Part shown: positions 1 to 9,020 of the stretch, in pieces
Layout of the letters: the number at the start of each line of letters is the position of its first letter
Numbering within the stretch: the first letter of the stretch is position 1
Assembly: GCF_011090385.1 (NCBI RefSeq)
Contig: NZ_SEWW01000001.1
Coordinates: 62,001 to 126,000 of the forward strand
Length of the DNA: 64,000 nt
Direction of reading: 5' to 3'
Source: Aquirufa beregesia
Lineage (GTDB): Bacteria > Bacteroidota > Bacteroidia > Cytophagales > Spirosomataceae
Position numbers and translations under genes: made by a program
Notes under the pieces: model-generated
Database searches by the model: none
The model's input: the letters and a program-made list of their open reading frames with translations, nothing else
Told to the model about the DNA's origin: nothing

Positions 1-999
1 GATTTTAGGCACATAGGCATAGATTACCTTATCATCTGCCACCCCTGTGCCTGGCGCATTAGCTAAGGCTACTCGTCCTTTTTTATACACTTCAAATATC
101 CCTGGAATACCAATCATGGAATCTGGGTTGAATGTTTGAGGGTCTAAAAAGGTGTCGTCTATACGGCGGTAAATCACATCTACAATCTTGAAACCTTTGG
201 TCGTACGCATTTTGACATAGCCTTCATGAACCACCAAATCACGGGCATCCACTAATTCTACTCCCATTTGTTGGGCCAAATAAGAATGCTCAAAATAGGC
301 CGAATTGTAAATTCCAGGAGTTAATACCACCACAGTTGGATCTGGACGATCACTAATGAAACGCAGCATTTCCAACAGTTTATGTGGGTAATCAGAAATG
401 GTTCGAATCTGCGTTTTGGCCACGACCTCAGGAAATGTTTGCTTGAACAATTCTCGGTTTTCCAACATGTAGGACACACCTGAAGGACAGCGTAAATTGT
501 CTTCCAATACCATAAATTCACCATTATCACCCCGAATTAAATCCGTTCCTGTAATGTGAATCCAAATGTTTTTAGGTGGTTTAATCCCTATGCAGGGGGC
601 TAAAAAGTTTTTGGAAGAATAGATAACTTCCTTGGGAATAATTCCGTCTTTGATGATTTTTTGATCGGAATAAATATCAGATAAAAATAAATTTAATGCT
701 GTAATTCGTTGAACTAGGCCTTTCTCCACATTATCCCAATCAGAACCATTCACAATTCGGGGAATGATATCCACGGGCATGATACGCTCCGTACCTTCGT
801 TTTCGGAATAGACATTGAACGTGATACCCATGGCCATTAAGGCTCTTTCGGCAGATTGATGGCGACGTAAAAATTCTTCTTTACTTAATTGTTCTACGCG
901 TTCTTTGAATGGTTGATATCCTTCGCGAACTAGTCCCTCTGGACTAAACATTTCGTCGTAAAATCCTTCTGTTTGGTAATCTTTAAATGAGAAATTCAT
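1..999 (-). CDS. Circularly permuted ATP-grasp protein, C-terminus cut by window edge
   Basis: The minus strand reads open from the ATG at 999 to the left edge, giving 333 residues with no stop. The N-terminus (MNFSFKDYQTEGFYDEMFSP) and the segment RGDNGEFMVLEDNLRCPSG fit the circularly permuted ATP-grasp family (older names DUF404/DUF407). Members are usually somewhat under 500 residues, so roughly the last third should lie outside the window. They are predicted ATP-dependent peptide-bond or amide-forming enzymes. They are often encoded beside an alpha-E (DUF403) protein and a transglutaminase-like protease, neither of which is visible here. Family assignment is firm; substrate is unknown. 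The upstream neighbour ogt is divergent, separated by an AT-rich gap. Confidence 0.85.
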   Translation of the reverse strand, partial: MNFSFKDYQTEGFYDEMFSPEGLVREGYQPFKERVEQLSKEEFLRRHQSAERALMAMGITFNVYSENEGTERIMPVDIIPRIVNGSDWDNVEKGLVQRITALNLFLSDIYSDQKIIKDGIIPKEVIYSSKNFLAPCIGIKPPKNIWIHITGTDLIRGDNGEFMVLEDNLRCPSGVSYMLENRELFKQTFPEVVAKTQIRTISDYPHKLLEMLRFISDRPDPTVVVLTPGIYNSAYFEHSYLAQQMGVELVDARDLVVHEGYVKMRTTKGFKIVDVIYRRIDDTFLDPQTFNPDSMIGIPGIFEVYKKGRVALANAPGTGVADDKVIYAYVPKI

Positions 1000-1323
1000 A
1001 GGCTTTATTATTCTGGAATGCTTGATTAGGTAATAATTTAGGATTTTATTTCTGGAAAAAAAAGAGGTAATACATTATAAAGTATAGATTATAATTTATA
1101 AATGGCAACGATAAATTAGGAATTTTATATGGTCTTATTTTAAAAGAATCTGATTCAGGTATCAGATAATTGGTTTAATTTTAAAATATATCAAATGCTA
1201 ATTTTGATTTTTTTCATTTGGTGAAATTAAATTTATACGGAACTATTCTTACGATAAATTATAAATAGAAATTTCAATTTCGTTTAAATAAATAATTCAT
1301 CATTTACACTTTATAATTTACTC
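1000..1323. other. AT-rich intergenic region between divergent genes
   Basis: This gap separates the ATP-grasp gene from ogt and must hold both promoters. No coding sequence or RNA gene was recognised. It contains an 11-nt direct repeat, ACGATAAATTA, at 1108-1118 and 1251-1261, and a small hairpin (CTGAT/ATCAG) near 1150-1167. The 16-mer TTATAATTTATAAATG at 1089-1104 recurs exactly at 60508-60523, so part of the gap may belong to a dispersed AT-rich repeat. Confidence 0.5.
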
Positions 1324-1809
1324 ATGTTTTTCTACCATTCTCCCATCGGATTTATACAAATAGGACTTTCAGATAAAGGCTTGACCTCCTTGCAATTTGT
1401 GGAAATTGGGGGGAATGATTCCATAACAGATGAATTAAAAGGAATGCAGGAAGAAGTGGTGCGGAATTTGGATGCCTATTTTGAAAGGTCTCATTGGAAG
1501 TGGACTTGTCCTATTGATTTTTCAAAAGCTACCACATTTCAAAGGAAAGTTTGGTCGGCATTACTCGAAATTCCTGCTGGGGAAGTGATGTCCTATCAGC
1601 AAATTGCTGAGTTAATCGAACAACCTAAGGCCGCACAAGCGGTAGGGAATGCCAATGCCCAAAATCCCGTGCTGTTGCTTGTTCCATGCCATCGGGTCAT
1701 CGGTTCAGATGGTTCATTAGTCGGGTATAGGGGAGAGTTGTGGAGAAAAGAATGGTTGTTAAAACATGAAGGATATCCAGGTCTAAGTCAGCAATTGAAT
1801 CTTTTTTAG
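1324..1809 (+). CDS. ogt: Methylated-DNA--protein-cysteine S-methyltransferase
   Basis: This is a suicide DNA repair protein. It transfers the alkyl group from O6-alkylguanine (or O4-alkylthymine) in DNA to its own cysteine. The acceptor motif PCHRVI is present with Cys122, followed by the usual GYRGELWRKEWLL segment; FQRKVWSALLEIPAGEVMSY is the conserved helix-turn-helix and DNA-binding part. At 161 residues it is the normal Ogt-type length, without the Ada N-terminal domain. The ATG at 1324 is well placed. The polX start is only about 14 nt downstream on the same strand, so the two repair genes are probably co-transcribed. Confidence 0.92.
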   Translation: MFFYHSPIGFIQIGLSDKGLTSLQFVEIGGNDSITDELKGMQEEVVRNLDAYFERSHWKWTCPIDFSKATTFQRKVWSALLEIPAGEVMSYQQIAELIEQPKAAQAVGNANAQNPVLLLVPCHRVIGSDGSLVGYRGELWRKEWLLKHEGYPGLSQQLNLF

Positions 1810-1823
1810 GCTTATCTTTGGGT

Positions 1824-3491
1824 ATGGGAAATGATGAAATTGTAGACGCTCTGGAATTATTGGTGAAACTATGGGATGTCCATGGTATCAATGAATTTAA
1901 AAGTAAAAATTTGGCTTTTGCAGCCCGTGGATTGGATAAATATCCCGGTAAAATCTCCTCTCTTACAGAAACAGAATTATTACAAATACCTGGCGTAGGG
2001 AAGTCCATTGTTAAGATTATTTTAGACCTAATTCAAGTTGGAAGCAGCTCCGACTTGGATGGAATACTAGAACAAACGCCTCCGGGGATTTTGAACCTAT
2101 TAAAAATCAAAGGTCTAGGGCCTAAGAAAGTAGGTCTTATTTGGAAGGAATTGGGCATCACTGATTTAGATGATTTATTAACAGCATGTGAAGAAAACCG
2201 CTTGGAGCAATTGAAAGGTTTTGGAAAAGCAGTTCAAGAAAATGTGCAGCTTTATATTCAATTCCTCAAGCAAAATGCTAAAAAACTTCGATTAGATAAA
2301 GCCACCCATTTGTCGCACATCATTCTGGAGCAGTTGAAAACAAAATTCAGCCAAGTAGCTGAAGCTGGAGAGTTGTCGAGGAATTGTGAAGTAATTTCCG
2401 AACTCATTTTCTTAGTTGAATCAACTGATATTTTTGGCTCAGGCGCGCTTATCAATTCCATTGAAGGAATGGAAGAAGATATCCAAGCATCATCTCCTTT
2501 TACTTGGAGAGGCTTATTTCATGGACATCTATTAGCTCTCCAAATTCATGTTATTGCACCAGATCAATGGGGAAATGCGCTATTTCAACAGGTGGCTCAT
2601 CCAGAGCATTTGATCTCCATTCAATTTTATAAATATTTTCAAGGCAAAGCGATTACTTCCGACAAAGAGGTGTATGATACCTTAGTATTGCCTTATATCG
2701 TTCCTGAAATGCGGGAAGGATTCAAAGAATTTGAATGGTCGCAAAAGCATCAATCCGATGAATTGATTCAATATTCCGATTTAAAAGGTTGCTTACATAA
2801 TCACTCGACCTATTCCGATGGTAAAAACACCGTATTGGAAATGGCTGAGGCTTGCCGAGCACAGGGTTTGCAGTATTTTGGTATAGCTGATCATTCTCAA
2901 TATGCCGCTTATGCCAATGGTTTAAAAGAAGACCGTGTTATAGCCCAACAGGAGGAAATAGACAAATTGAATACCCGATGGAATGATTTTACCATCCTGA
3001 AGGGCATTGAAGCAGATATTTTACCAGATGGGTCTTTGGATTATGATGCGTCTGTTTTAGCGCGATTTGATTATGTAGTGGCATCTGTACACGCTCAATT
3101 AGCCATGGATTTAGACCGTTCCATGCCACGTGTTATTAAGGCCATTGAAAATCCATATACCTCTATTTTGGGGCATCCTACAGGCCGACTGCTATTAACC
3201 CGAGCGGGGTTTCCTTTGCACATGGATAAGATTTTAGATGCCTGTAAAGCTAATGGCGTCAGCATTGAATTGAATGCTAGTCCTTATCGTTTAGATTTAG
3301 ATTGGCGTTATATTTATGATGCGATGGACAAGGGCATTTTTGTTTCCATCAATCCCGATGCCCACCAAATAGAAGGCATCCGAGATATGGAATATGGGGT
3401 CAAAGTAGGTCGAAAAGGAGGATTATTGCGCTCCTTAACCTTAAATGCACTGAATGTCCAAGACGTGAAAACCTTTTTTAAAAAAGCTTAG
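1824..3491 (+). CDS. polX: PolX-family DNA polymerase/3'-5' exonuclease with degenerate polymerase site
   Basis: Bacterial PolX proteins join a DNA polymerase beta-like core to a C-terminal PHP phosphoesterase and act in gap-filling and end-processing repair. Helix-hairpin-helix motifs are visible (LLQIPGVGKSIVKII, LLKIKGLGPKKV, LEQLKGFGKAVQENV). The PHP domain looks complete: LHNHSTYSDG (His325, His327), IADHS, GIEADI, SVHAQ, LGHPTGRLL and NPDAHQ. The palm is odd. The usual G-S-x-R-R...D-x-D reads AGELSRNCEVISELI, with Glu193 and Ile195 at the two aspartates, and the third aspartate aligns with Gln. The protein therefore probably keeps the nuclease but not the polymerase. The ATG at 1824 is preferred to a TTG at 1818. 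Confidence 0.88.
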   Translation: MGNDEIVDALELLVKLWDVHGINEFKSKNLAFAARGLDKYPGKISSLTETELLQIPGVGKSIVKIILDLIQVGSSSDLDGILEQTPPGILNLLKIKGLGPKKVGLIWKELGITDLDDLLTACEENRLEQLKGFGKAVQENVQLYIQFLKQNAKKLRLDKATHLSHIILEQLKTKFSQVAEAGELSRNCEVISELIFLVESTDIFGSGALINSIEGMEEDIQASSPFTWRGLFHGHLLALQIHVIAPDQWGNALFQQVAHPEHLISIQFYKYFQGKAITSDKEVYDTLVLPYIVPEMREGFKEFEWSQKHQSDELIQYSDLKGCLHNHSTYSDGKNTVLEMAEACRAQGLQYFGIADHSQYAAYANGLKEDRVIAQQEEIDKLNTRWNDFTILKGIEADILPDGSLDYDASVLARFDYVVASVHAQLAMDLDRSMPRVIKAIENPYTSILGHPTGRLLLTRAGFPLHMDKILDACKANGVSIELNASPYRLDLDWRYIYDAMDKGIFVSINPDAHQIEGIRDMEYGVKVGRKGGLLRSLTLNALNVQDVKTFFKKA

Positions 3492-4210
3492 AAGTTTGGT
3501 TTCAATAAGTATTTGGCATAGAATTCATCGATGACGCGTACGGCTTCGGTAGGTGTATCGACTAAGGAAAATAAATCCAAATCTTCTTCATTGATATTCC
3601 CTTGGGTGATCATGGTGTTTTTTACCCAATCAATTAGGCCTTTCCAGTAATCTGTGCCTACTAATACCACGGGGAAACGTCCAATTTTATGAGTTTGAAT
3701 CAGGGTTAATGATTCAAACATTTCATCCAAGGTGCCAAATCCACCCGGCATGATGATAAATCCTTGAGAATATTTTACAAACATGACTTTTCTGACAAAG
3801 AAGAAGTCGAAATTGATGTTCTTGTCATGGTCAATGTAAGGATTAGCAAATTGCTCGAATGGCAATTCAATATTTAATCCTACGGATCTACCACCTTCTG
3901 TTTTGGCCCCTTTATTACCCGCTTCCATAATACCTGGGCCACCACCTGTAATCACTCCATAGCCATGCCTCACCAGTTTAGCAGCAATTTCTTCCGCTAC
4001 TTGGTAATAAGGATTGTCTGGCTTAGTTCTTGCCGAACCAAAAATGGATACGCAAGGTCCAATTTTAGATAGTTTATCAATGCCTTCGACAAATTCACTC
4101 ATGATCTTGAAAATCCTCCAAGACTCTTCCGATTTTATTTGTGCCCAGGTTTTGTCTCCAAATGCTTTTTTGATTCTTTCTTCTTCGTTCTGCCGATCGT
4201 TCTCCAACAT
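3488..4210 (-). CDS. LOG family protein (TIGR00730-type Rossmann fold)
   Basis: LOG-family proteins hydrolyse nucleoside 5'-monophosphates to the base and ribose 5-phosphate; plant members activate cytokinins, and bacterial members may act in nucleotide clean-up. The signature motifs are present: GGGPGIMEAGNKGA and PGGFGTLDEMFE, which form the Rossmann and phosphate-binding loops. The length of 240 residues fits the longer bacterial subgroup. It converges on polX and the two coding regions overlap by 4 nt at their stops. A TACATTTG -7 box lies on this strand at 4241-4234, about 24 nt before the ATG. The substrate cannot be told from sequence. Confidence 0.85.
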   Translation of the reverse strand: MLENDRQNEEERIKKAFGDKTWAQIKSEESWRIFKIMSEFVEGIDKLSKIGPCVSIFGSARTKPDNPYYQVAEEIAAKLVRHGYGVITGGGPGIMEAGNKGAKTEGGRSVGLNIELPFEQFANPYIDHDKNINFDFFFVRKVMFVKYSQGFIIMPGGFGTLDEMFESLTLIQTHKIGRFPVVLVGTDYWKGLIDWVKNTMITQGNINEEDLDLFSLVDTPTEAVRVIDEFYAKYLLKPNF

Positions 4211-4233
4211 AAATTTATTCTTTTGATACTACG

Positions 4234-4262
4234 CAAATGTAGGATTTATCCGCTTACCTTTG
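4234..4262. promoter_or_regulatory. Divergent -7 boxes for the LOG gene and rpiB
   Basis: Two back-to-back matches to the Bacteroidota -7 consensus TAnnTTTG lie in the short divergent gap: TACATTTG on the minus strand (4241-4234) pointing at the LOG gene, and TACCTTTG on the plus strand (4255-4262) pointing at rpiB. No clear -33 TTTG was found at the usual spacing for either, so this is a motif-based call. Confidence 0.5.
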
Positions 4263-4291
4263 TTAAGAATTTAGAACTAAAATACAAGACA

Positions 4292-4729
4292 ATGAGCTTA
4301 ACTTTTGCTGTTGGTGGTGATCATGCCGGATTTGATTATAAAAATGATTTGATTGATTTCTTATCAGAAAGAGGAATCACAGTGAAGGATTATGGTACTT
4401 TTTCGGCAGATTCAGTGGATTATCCAGATTTTGCACATCCTGTGGCATCGGCTGTAGAAAATGGTGAACAGCGTTTTGGTTTACTCCTTTGTGGAAGTGC
4501 TAATGGAGTGGCCATTACGGCGAATAAACACCAGGGTATACGTGCTGGATTAGCTTGGAATGTAGAGGTAGCTAAATTAATCCGTCAGCATAATGATGCC
4601 AACGTTATTTGTTTACCCGTTCGTTTTATTTCCTTAGAAGAAGCTAAAGCTTGTTTAGCTACATTCATTGAAACTCCTTTTGAAGGTGGTCGTCACCAAG
4701 GCCGTGTAGGTAAAATCGCGTGTAGCTAA
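4292..4729 (+). CDS. rpiB: Ribose 5-phosphate isomerase B
   Basis: RpiB interconverts ribose 5-phosphate and ribulose 5-phosphate in the pentose phosphate pathway. The protein begins MSLTFAVGGDHAGFDYK, the typical RpiB/LacAB start with the phosphate-binding GGDHAG. The catalytic cysteine is in LLLCGSANGVAITANK and the loop histidine in RQHNDANV. The length of 145 residues is normal. An in-frame reading extends upstream to 4139, but that part overlaps the LOG gene and the promoter, so the ATG at 4292 is chosen. It converges on the next gene with a 4-nt overlap at the stops. Confidence 0.93.
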   Translation: MSLTFAVGGDHAGFDYKNDLIDFLSERGITVKDYGTFSADSVDYPDFAHPVASAVENGEQRFGLLLCGSANGVAITANKHQGIRAGLAWNVEVAKLIRQHNDANVICLPVRFISLEEAKACLATFIETPFEGGRHQGRVGKIACS

Positions 4730-6096
4730 GGATTTTTTTGGTACAAATTGGGGGAGATTTGTCGGTACGACTTTCTTAAACGAGGTAAATAGACACTCAG
4801 TTTTTTGATGTTGTTTTCTGCATCATAGATGTAATCTGGGGCATCTTTTTCAAAATATTCGTGCAATAAAACTACATTTTTGTATTGATCCAAATTAGAA
4901 AAAAGGGGTTTAGCTAAATCCCAATTGACAAAAGGTCCTACCATTTGGTTCCCCAAATACTCTTCAATTTGTGGCCCTAACACCATCAATCTTTGATTCT
5001 TTAGCGTCAAGGTAGGGGCGGGAATACGCTCTCGATCCTTATTTTTGATTTCAATTTGTACATTATACCAAGTCCCAGCTATCAATAACCAAATGGCTAT
5101 TTCTTTTAGAATAGCATTGCTGCTTAAGTGAAAAATATTGAGCCCAAAATAAGCTAATGCTGGAAGGAAAAAAAGTAAATTGATCCGAATCAAAGAGGGC
5201 ACAGTCAACGTAGCAAAAATAGCTGTAATGAGCCAGATGAGATTTGTTTGCTGCCCTTTTTGAGCATTGGAGCGTATTCTTCTACTGCGTAACACCAACC
5301 AAAATCCCCAAATTCCAATGAATAAAACAGGTGCGAAAACACCTGCAATTTGCGTGACTTCTAGCTGCTCAGGGACTTGAAATTGAAAAGCGGAGCGTTT
5401 AAATACCTGAATCATGAAGGGCAAATTTCCATTGATGGAAAAAAACAGGATGTTCAAGGAGAAGACCATGAAGAATCCGACAAACATCAGTACTATTTGT
5501 CGTAAGGTAATACCCGAATAAAATAGCAAACTCAATAAGGCCCACACAAAGAATAAGGAATAACTCAAGTAAAATAAACTGGCTATAGCCATGTAAATGC
5601 CTATGAGTATGACTCGGTCATTGACTTGTAGGGTTCTTTGTTGATAGATAATTTCCCTCCATGCCAATAATAAAAAAGTCAAGCCAACTAAGGCAGGACC
5701 AGGGGCTAAAAACTCCAAGGATAAATGAAAGATGATGGCATACATCAAAAATGGTAAATACCCAATTTGAGGCATCAATTCAAAGCGCTGAATGGTTTGT
5801 TGGAAAATATAACTTTGGTAAATAACAATGATGGAAGATAAATAAATATTCCAATGCACGGGTATCGATAACCATTGAATGATCTGATAAAAAAGAGCAG
5901 CTAATGGGGCCGTATTGTCACTAATGTCCTCATAAATCAAGAAGCCTTGATTTAATTTTTGACCCAATAAATAGTTTTTAATCTCCCAAGGAAATGGAGC
6001 CAAGCCCCATTGCTGGATATAAAATAAACTTATAAGCCAAATTGTTACCAACAAAAGGGTAGGCAAGATGGAATCAGACTTGAAAATTTGGAACAT
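4726..6096 (-). CDS. Polytopic membrane protein, DUF6427-like
   Basis: The 456-residue protein is strongly hydrophobic, with roughly ten predicted membrane helices and a soluble C-terminal tail of about 90 residues. The segment YEDISDNTAPLAALFYQ between the first two helices and the overall pattern resemble the Bacteroidota DUF6427 family, whose architecture recalls GT-C-type glycosyltransferases. No enzymatic residue can be confirmed. The name rests on pattern memory and an HMM search could change it. The gene is divergent from rbfA and overlaps the end of rpiB by 4 nt. Confidence 0.6.
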   Translation of the reverse strand: MFQIFKSDSILPTLLLVTIWLISLFYIQQWGLAPFPWEIKNYLLGQKLNQGFLIYEDISDNTAPLAALFYQIIQWLSIPVHWNIYLSSIIVIYQSYIFQQTIQRFELMPQIGYLPFLMYAIIFHLSLEFLAPGPALVGLTFLLLAWREIIYQQRTLQVNDRVILIGIYMAIASLFYLSYSLFFVWALLSLLFYSGITLRQIVLMFVGFFMVFSLNILFFSINGNLPFMIQVFKRSAFQFQVPEQLEVTQIAGVFAPVLFIGIWGFWLVLRSRRIRSNAQKGQQTNLIWLITAIFATLTVPSLIRINLLFFLPALAYFGLNIFHLSSNAILKEIAIWLLIAGTWYNVQIEIKNKDRERIPAPTLTLKNQRLMVLGPQIEEYLGNQMVGPFVNWDLAKPLFSNLDQYKNVVLLHEYFEKDAPDYIYDAENNIKKLSVYLPRLRKSYRQISPNLYQKNP

Positions 6097-6181
6097 ATTT
6101 TTGGAACACTGTCCCTAAATTACGGTTAATCCAATTATTATTCTGAAATTTGTGAGATTTTTAGGTAAAGAAAGGAGAAAT

Positions 6182-6556
6182 ATGGAAAGCAAGCGTCAAC
6201 AAAAGTTTGGTCGTCAAATACAAAAGGATTTAAGTGATATCTTTCAAAAGGAATTTAAAGAGATTTTTGGCAAAGGGATGGTCACTATTACGGATGTAAA
6301 AATGAGCCCAGATTTATCGGCTGCTCGTTGTTATTTGAGCTTTCTTTTAGTGGATGATCCGCAAAGTATAGTGGACATTTTAGAAGAAAAAACGAAAGCC
6401 ATACGTAATGCCTTGGCCAATCGAATTCGCCATCAAGTACGAATCATTCCTCACTTGTCGTTCTATTTAGATGATACTGCAGCCTATGCAGCTAAGATTG
6501 AAGCTTTATTTGAAGGATTAGTCATTCCTCCTGCTACTGACGAGGAAGATAAATAA
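6182..6556 (+). CDS. rbfA: Ribosome-binding factor A
   Basis: RbfA binds the 30S subunit late in assembly and is needed for 16S rRNA 5' end maturation, especially in the cold. The sequence MESKRQQKFGRQIQKDLSDIFQKE and the KH-like core (VTITDVKMSPDLSAARCYLS, RHQVRIIPHLSFYLDDT) are typical. The ATG at 6182 is preceded by AAGGAG, a rare clear Shine-Dalgarno match in this window, and gives 124 residues. An in-frame ATG at 6152 is less likely. The permease gene follows after 11 nt. Confidence 0.92.
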   Translation: MESKRQQKFGRQIQKDLSDIFQKEFKEIFGKGMVTITDVKMSPDLSAARCYLSFLLVDDPQSIVDILEEKTKAIRNALANRIRHQVRIIPHLSFYLDDTAAYAAKIEALFEGLVIPPATDEEDK

Positions 6557-6567
6557 ATTGTATTCCC

Positions 6568-7791
6568 TTGAATCTACCCTTATTTGTTGCAAAAAGGTAT
6601 TTTTTCACCAAGTCTAAGGCGAGTTTTATCACCTTCATTTCCCGCATTTCTATGCTGGGCGTGGGTGTGGAAGTCATGGCCTTAATTCTGATTTTGTCGG
6701 TATTTAATGGGTTAGAAGAATTCCAAAAAGATTTATTTAAAACGTACGATCCAGATGTAAAGGTAATTTCTACCAAGGATGCTCGATTTACACTTTCTGC
6801 CCAGCAAAAAATGGCAGTAAAATCTCTTGAAGGCATTCGCTTCGTCAATCCCATTTTAGAAGATCAAGCTCTTATTCGTTATAAAAACAAGCAATTGGTT
6901 GTTCGTTTTAAAGGGGTTGATGAAGCGTTTTTGAAGGCCGAACGCTTAAAGAAACAAGTGGTGGAAGGAGATTATTTTGTTCAAAATGGAGAACATGCCT
7001 TTGCTGTGGTAGGTATCGGAGTGTTTTTAAATATGGGAATGAGTTTTGAAGATGTTTTTACACCCATAGAAGCCTGGTATCCCAATCACCAAGCATTGAA
7101 GCGCTTTACGGCGAATGAGCAATCCATACGAAGTAATCGGTTTTTTCCTTCTGGAGTGATGGAAGTAGAGCAATCGTTTGATAATCAAATGATATTAGTA
7201 CCTCTACCCTGGATGGAGGAATTGATGGGTGTAGATAATCAAATTTCTGCTTTGGAAATCATGATTGAGGATTCCGCCGATGAGCAACAAATTAAAACGA
7301 AACTTGAGGCTTTATTTGGAAAAGACTTTCAGGTTCAAACTCGGGATGAACAACACGCTGCTCTTTTGAAAGCCATCAAGATTGAAAAATTCTTTGTTTT
7401 CTTAATCATGGCCTTTGTGATGGGTATTGCTTCCTTTACCTTGTTTTATGCCCTTTCCTTATTGGTCATTGAAAAAAAGAAGGACCTTTCTACCTTATTG
7501 GCTATGGGTTTTACGAAAAGACAGATGTTCCAAACTTTCTTATTGGTTGGAGTATTAATTAGCTTCTCAGGGGCTATCTTGGGGATGTTATTAGGTTATG
7601 GATTAGGTTATATTCAACAGGAATTTGGGATAATATCCTTAGGAATCCCTAATTCACTGATCGATGCCTATCCCATCCAAATGCATATGTCGGATTTCAT
7701 CCAAACCGCATTGGTGGTCATCATTGTCACATTTTTAGCTTCTATATTTCCAGCAAGAAAAGCCGTTGAAATGACTTTTAAGCGTTCGTAG
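6568..7791 (+). CDS. FtsX/LolE-family ABC transporter permease
   Basis: This 407-residue inner-membrane permease has the MacB/LolCE layout: an N-terminal membrane helix (after NLPLFVAKRYFFTKSKASFI), a large periplasmic domain, and three C-terminal helices forming the FtsX domain (KKKDLSTLLAMGFTKRQMFQTFLLVG is the cytosolic coupling loop). In Bacteroidota such proteins are annotated as lipoprotein-releasing or general export permeases. No ATPase gene is next to it, so its partner must be encoded elsewhere. The start appears to be TTG at 6568, since the conserved N-terminus begins there and no ATG is suitably placed. The 3' end overlaps the convergent symporter gene by 14 nt. Confidence 0.82.
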   Translation: MNLPLFVAKRYFFTKSKASFITFISRISMLGVGVEVMALILILSVFNGLEEFQKDLFKTYDPDVKVISTKDARFTLSAQQKMAVKSLEGIRFVNPILEDQALIRYKNKQLVVRFKGVDEAFLKAERLKKQVVEGDYFVQNGEHAFAVVGIGVFLNMGMSFEDVFTPIEAWYPNHQALKRFTANEQSIRSNRFFPSGVMEVEQSFDNQMILVPLPWMEELMGVDNQISALEIMIEDSADEQQIKTKLEALFGKDFQVQTRDEQHAALLKAIKIEKFFVFLIMAFVMGIASFTLFYALSLLVIEKKKDLSTLLAMGFTKRQMFQTFLLVGVLISFSGAILGMLLGYGLGYIQQEFGIISLGIPNSLIDAYPIQMHMSDFIQTALVVIIVTFLASIFPARKAVEMTFKRS

Positions 7792-9016
7792 GAGGATTGA
7801 ATTCTCCTTCCCACTTAGACACGACACAGGTAGCAACTCCATTTCCTGCCACTGATGTAACGGTTCTACCCATATCTAAGAAAGGATCGACTCCCAGTAA
7901 TAAAGCGATTCCTTCTGCAGGTAAATTAAACATGGTTAAAGTTCCTGCGATAATAACGAGGGAGGCTCTTGGTACACCAGCTATTCCTTTGGAGGTAATC
8001 ATTAAGGTTAATAACATGGTGATTTGCTGCTCTAAGCTTAAATGAACCCCATAGGCTTGAGCTATAAATCCTGTAGCAAAGGTCATGTACAACATGGAGC
8101 CGTCTAAGTTAAAACTATAACCTAAGGGTAACACAAAACCCACGATTCTGCGACTGCAACCAAACCGCTCTAAGGCAGCAATGGTCTGAGGGAAGGATGC
8201 TTCAGAACTGGCCGTAGAGAATGAAATTAATAAAGCTTCTTTGAGTTCTTTTAATAAGCCCCAATATGGGATTTTGTTGAATATACAGATGGCCCACAAT
8301 ACGACTACCGTAAAAAATAAAAGACCCCCTAAGAAGCAAATCATCAAATAACCATAACTAATTAAGATACTCAATCCCTTATTCGCTACCACGGTAGTCA
8401 TAGCGGCAAAAACGGCATAAGGTGCCACTTCCATCACATAATTAACCATTTTGAAAACAACCTCGGCTAAGTTTTCAAACACATGGATGAGTTTTTTACC
8501 TGTTTCCCCGATAGACCCTAAGGCCACTCCAAAGAATAAAGAAAAGATGACGATTTGAAGTATCTCATTTTCTGCCAATGCTTTAAAAAAACTATCAGGG
8601 AAAATGTGCAAAATGAAGTCTTCTAAGGTTTTAGCTTTTGAGGCATCTATACCCGTAGAAGTTCCTGCTGCAGGTTTTGGCCAAGATTGTAAACTTCCTG
8701 GTTGCGTGATATTTACCACAACCAAACCTGTTACCAAGGAAAGTAGGGTAGCAAAATAGAAATATCCAATGGTTTTTAATCCAATTCTACCCACAGCTTT
8801 AAAGTCACCTAATTTGGCAATACCCACCACAAGAGTACAAAATACTAAGGGTCCTACAATCATTTTGATTAATCGTAGGAAAATCTTGGATATCACCTGA
8901 AAACGTTGCGCCCACTCATGACTTTCTTCGGGGGAAAAAGAGAGGAAGAAGTATTCGCCTAAAGCGAGTCCTAGGATAAAACCTAAGATGATTTTTTGAG
9001 TAAGGCTTAATTTCAT
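7778..9016 (-). CDS. Dicarboxylate/amino acid:cation symporter (DAACS family)
   Basis: The protein imports C4-dicarboxylates or acidic amino acids with Na+ or H+ through the inner membrane. The start MKLSLTQKIILGFILGLALG, eight hydrophobic segments, the serine-rich re-entrant loop SFSTASSEASFPQTI, and the TM7 region SFNLDGSMLYMTFA identify the GltP/DctA family. The length of 412 residues is normal. The ATG at 9016 fits the family start better than one 51 nt upstream, which would overlap the SRPBCC gene. The sequence does not settle glutamate versus dicarboxylate specificity. Confidence 0.9.
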   Translation of the reverse strand: MKLSLTQKIILGFILGLALGEYFFLSFSPEESHEWAQRFQVISKIFLRLIKMIVGPLVFCTLVVGIAKLGDFKAVGRIGLKTIGYFYFATLLSLVTGLVVVNITQPGSLQSWPKPAAGTSTGIDASKAKTLEDFILHIFPDSFFKALAENEILQIVIFSLFFGVALGSIGETGKKLIHVFENLAEVVFKMVNYVMEVAPYAVFAAMTTVVANKGLSILISYGYLMICFLGGLLFFTVVVLWAICIFNKIPYWGLLKELKEALLISFSTASSEASFPQTIAALERFGCSRRIVGFVLPLGYSFNLDGSMLYMTFATGFIAQAYGVHLSLEQQITMLLTLMITSKGIAGVPRASLVIIAGTLTMFNLPAEGIALLLGVDPFLDMGRTVTSVAGNGVATCVVSKWEGEFNPPTNA

Positions 9017-9020
9017 ATGT

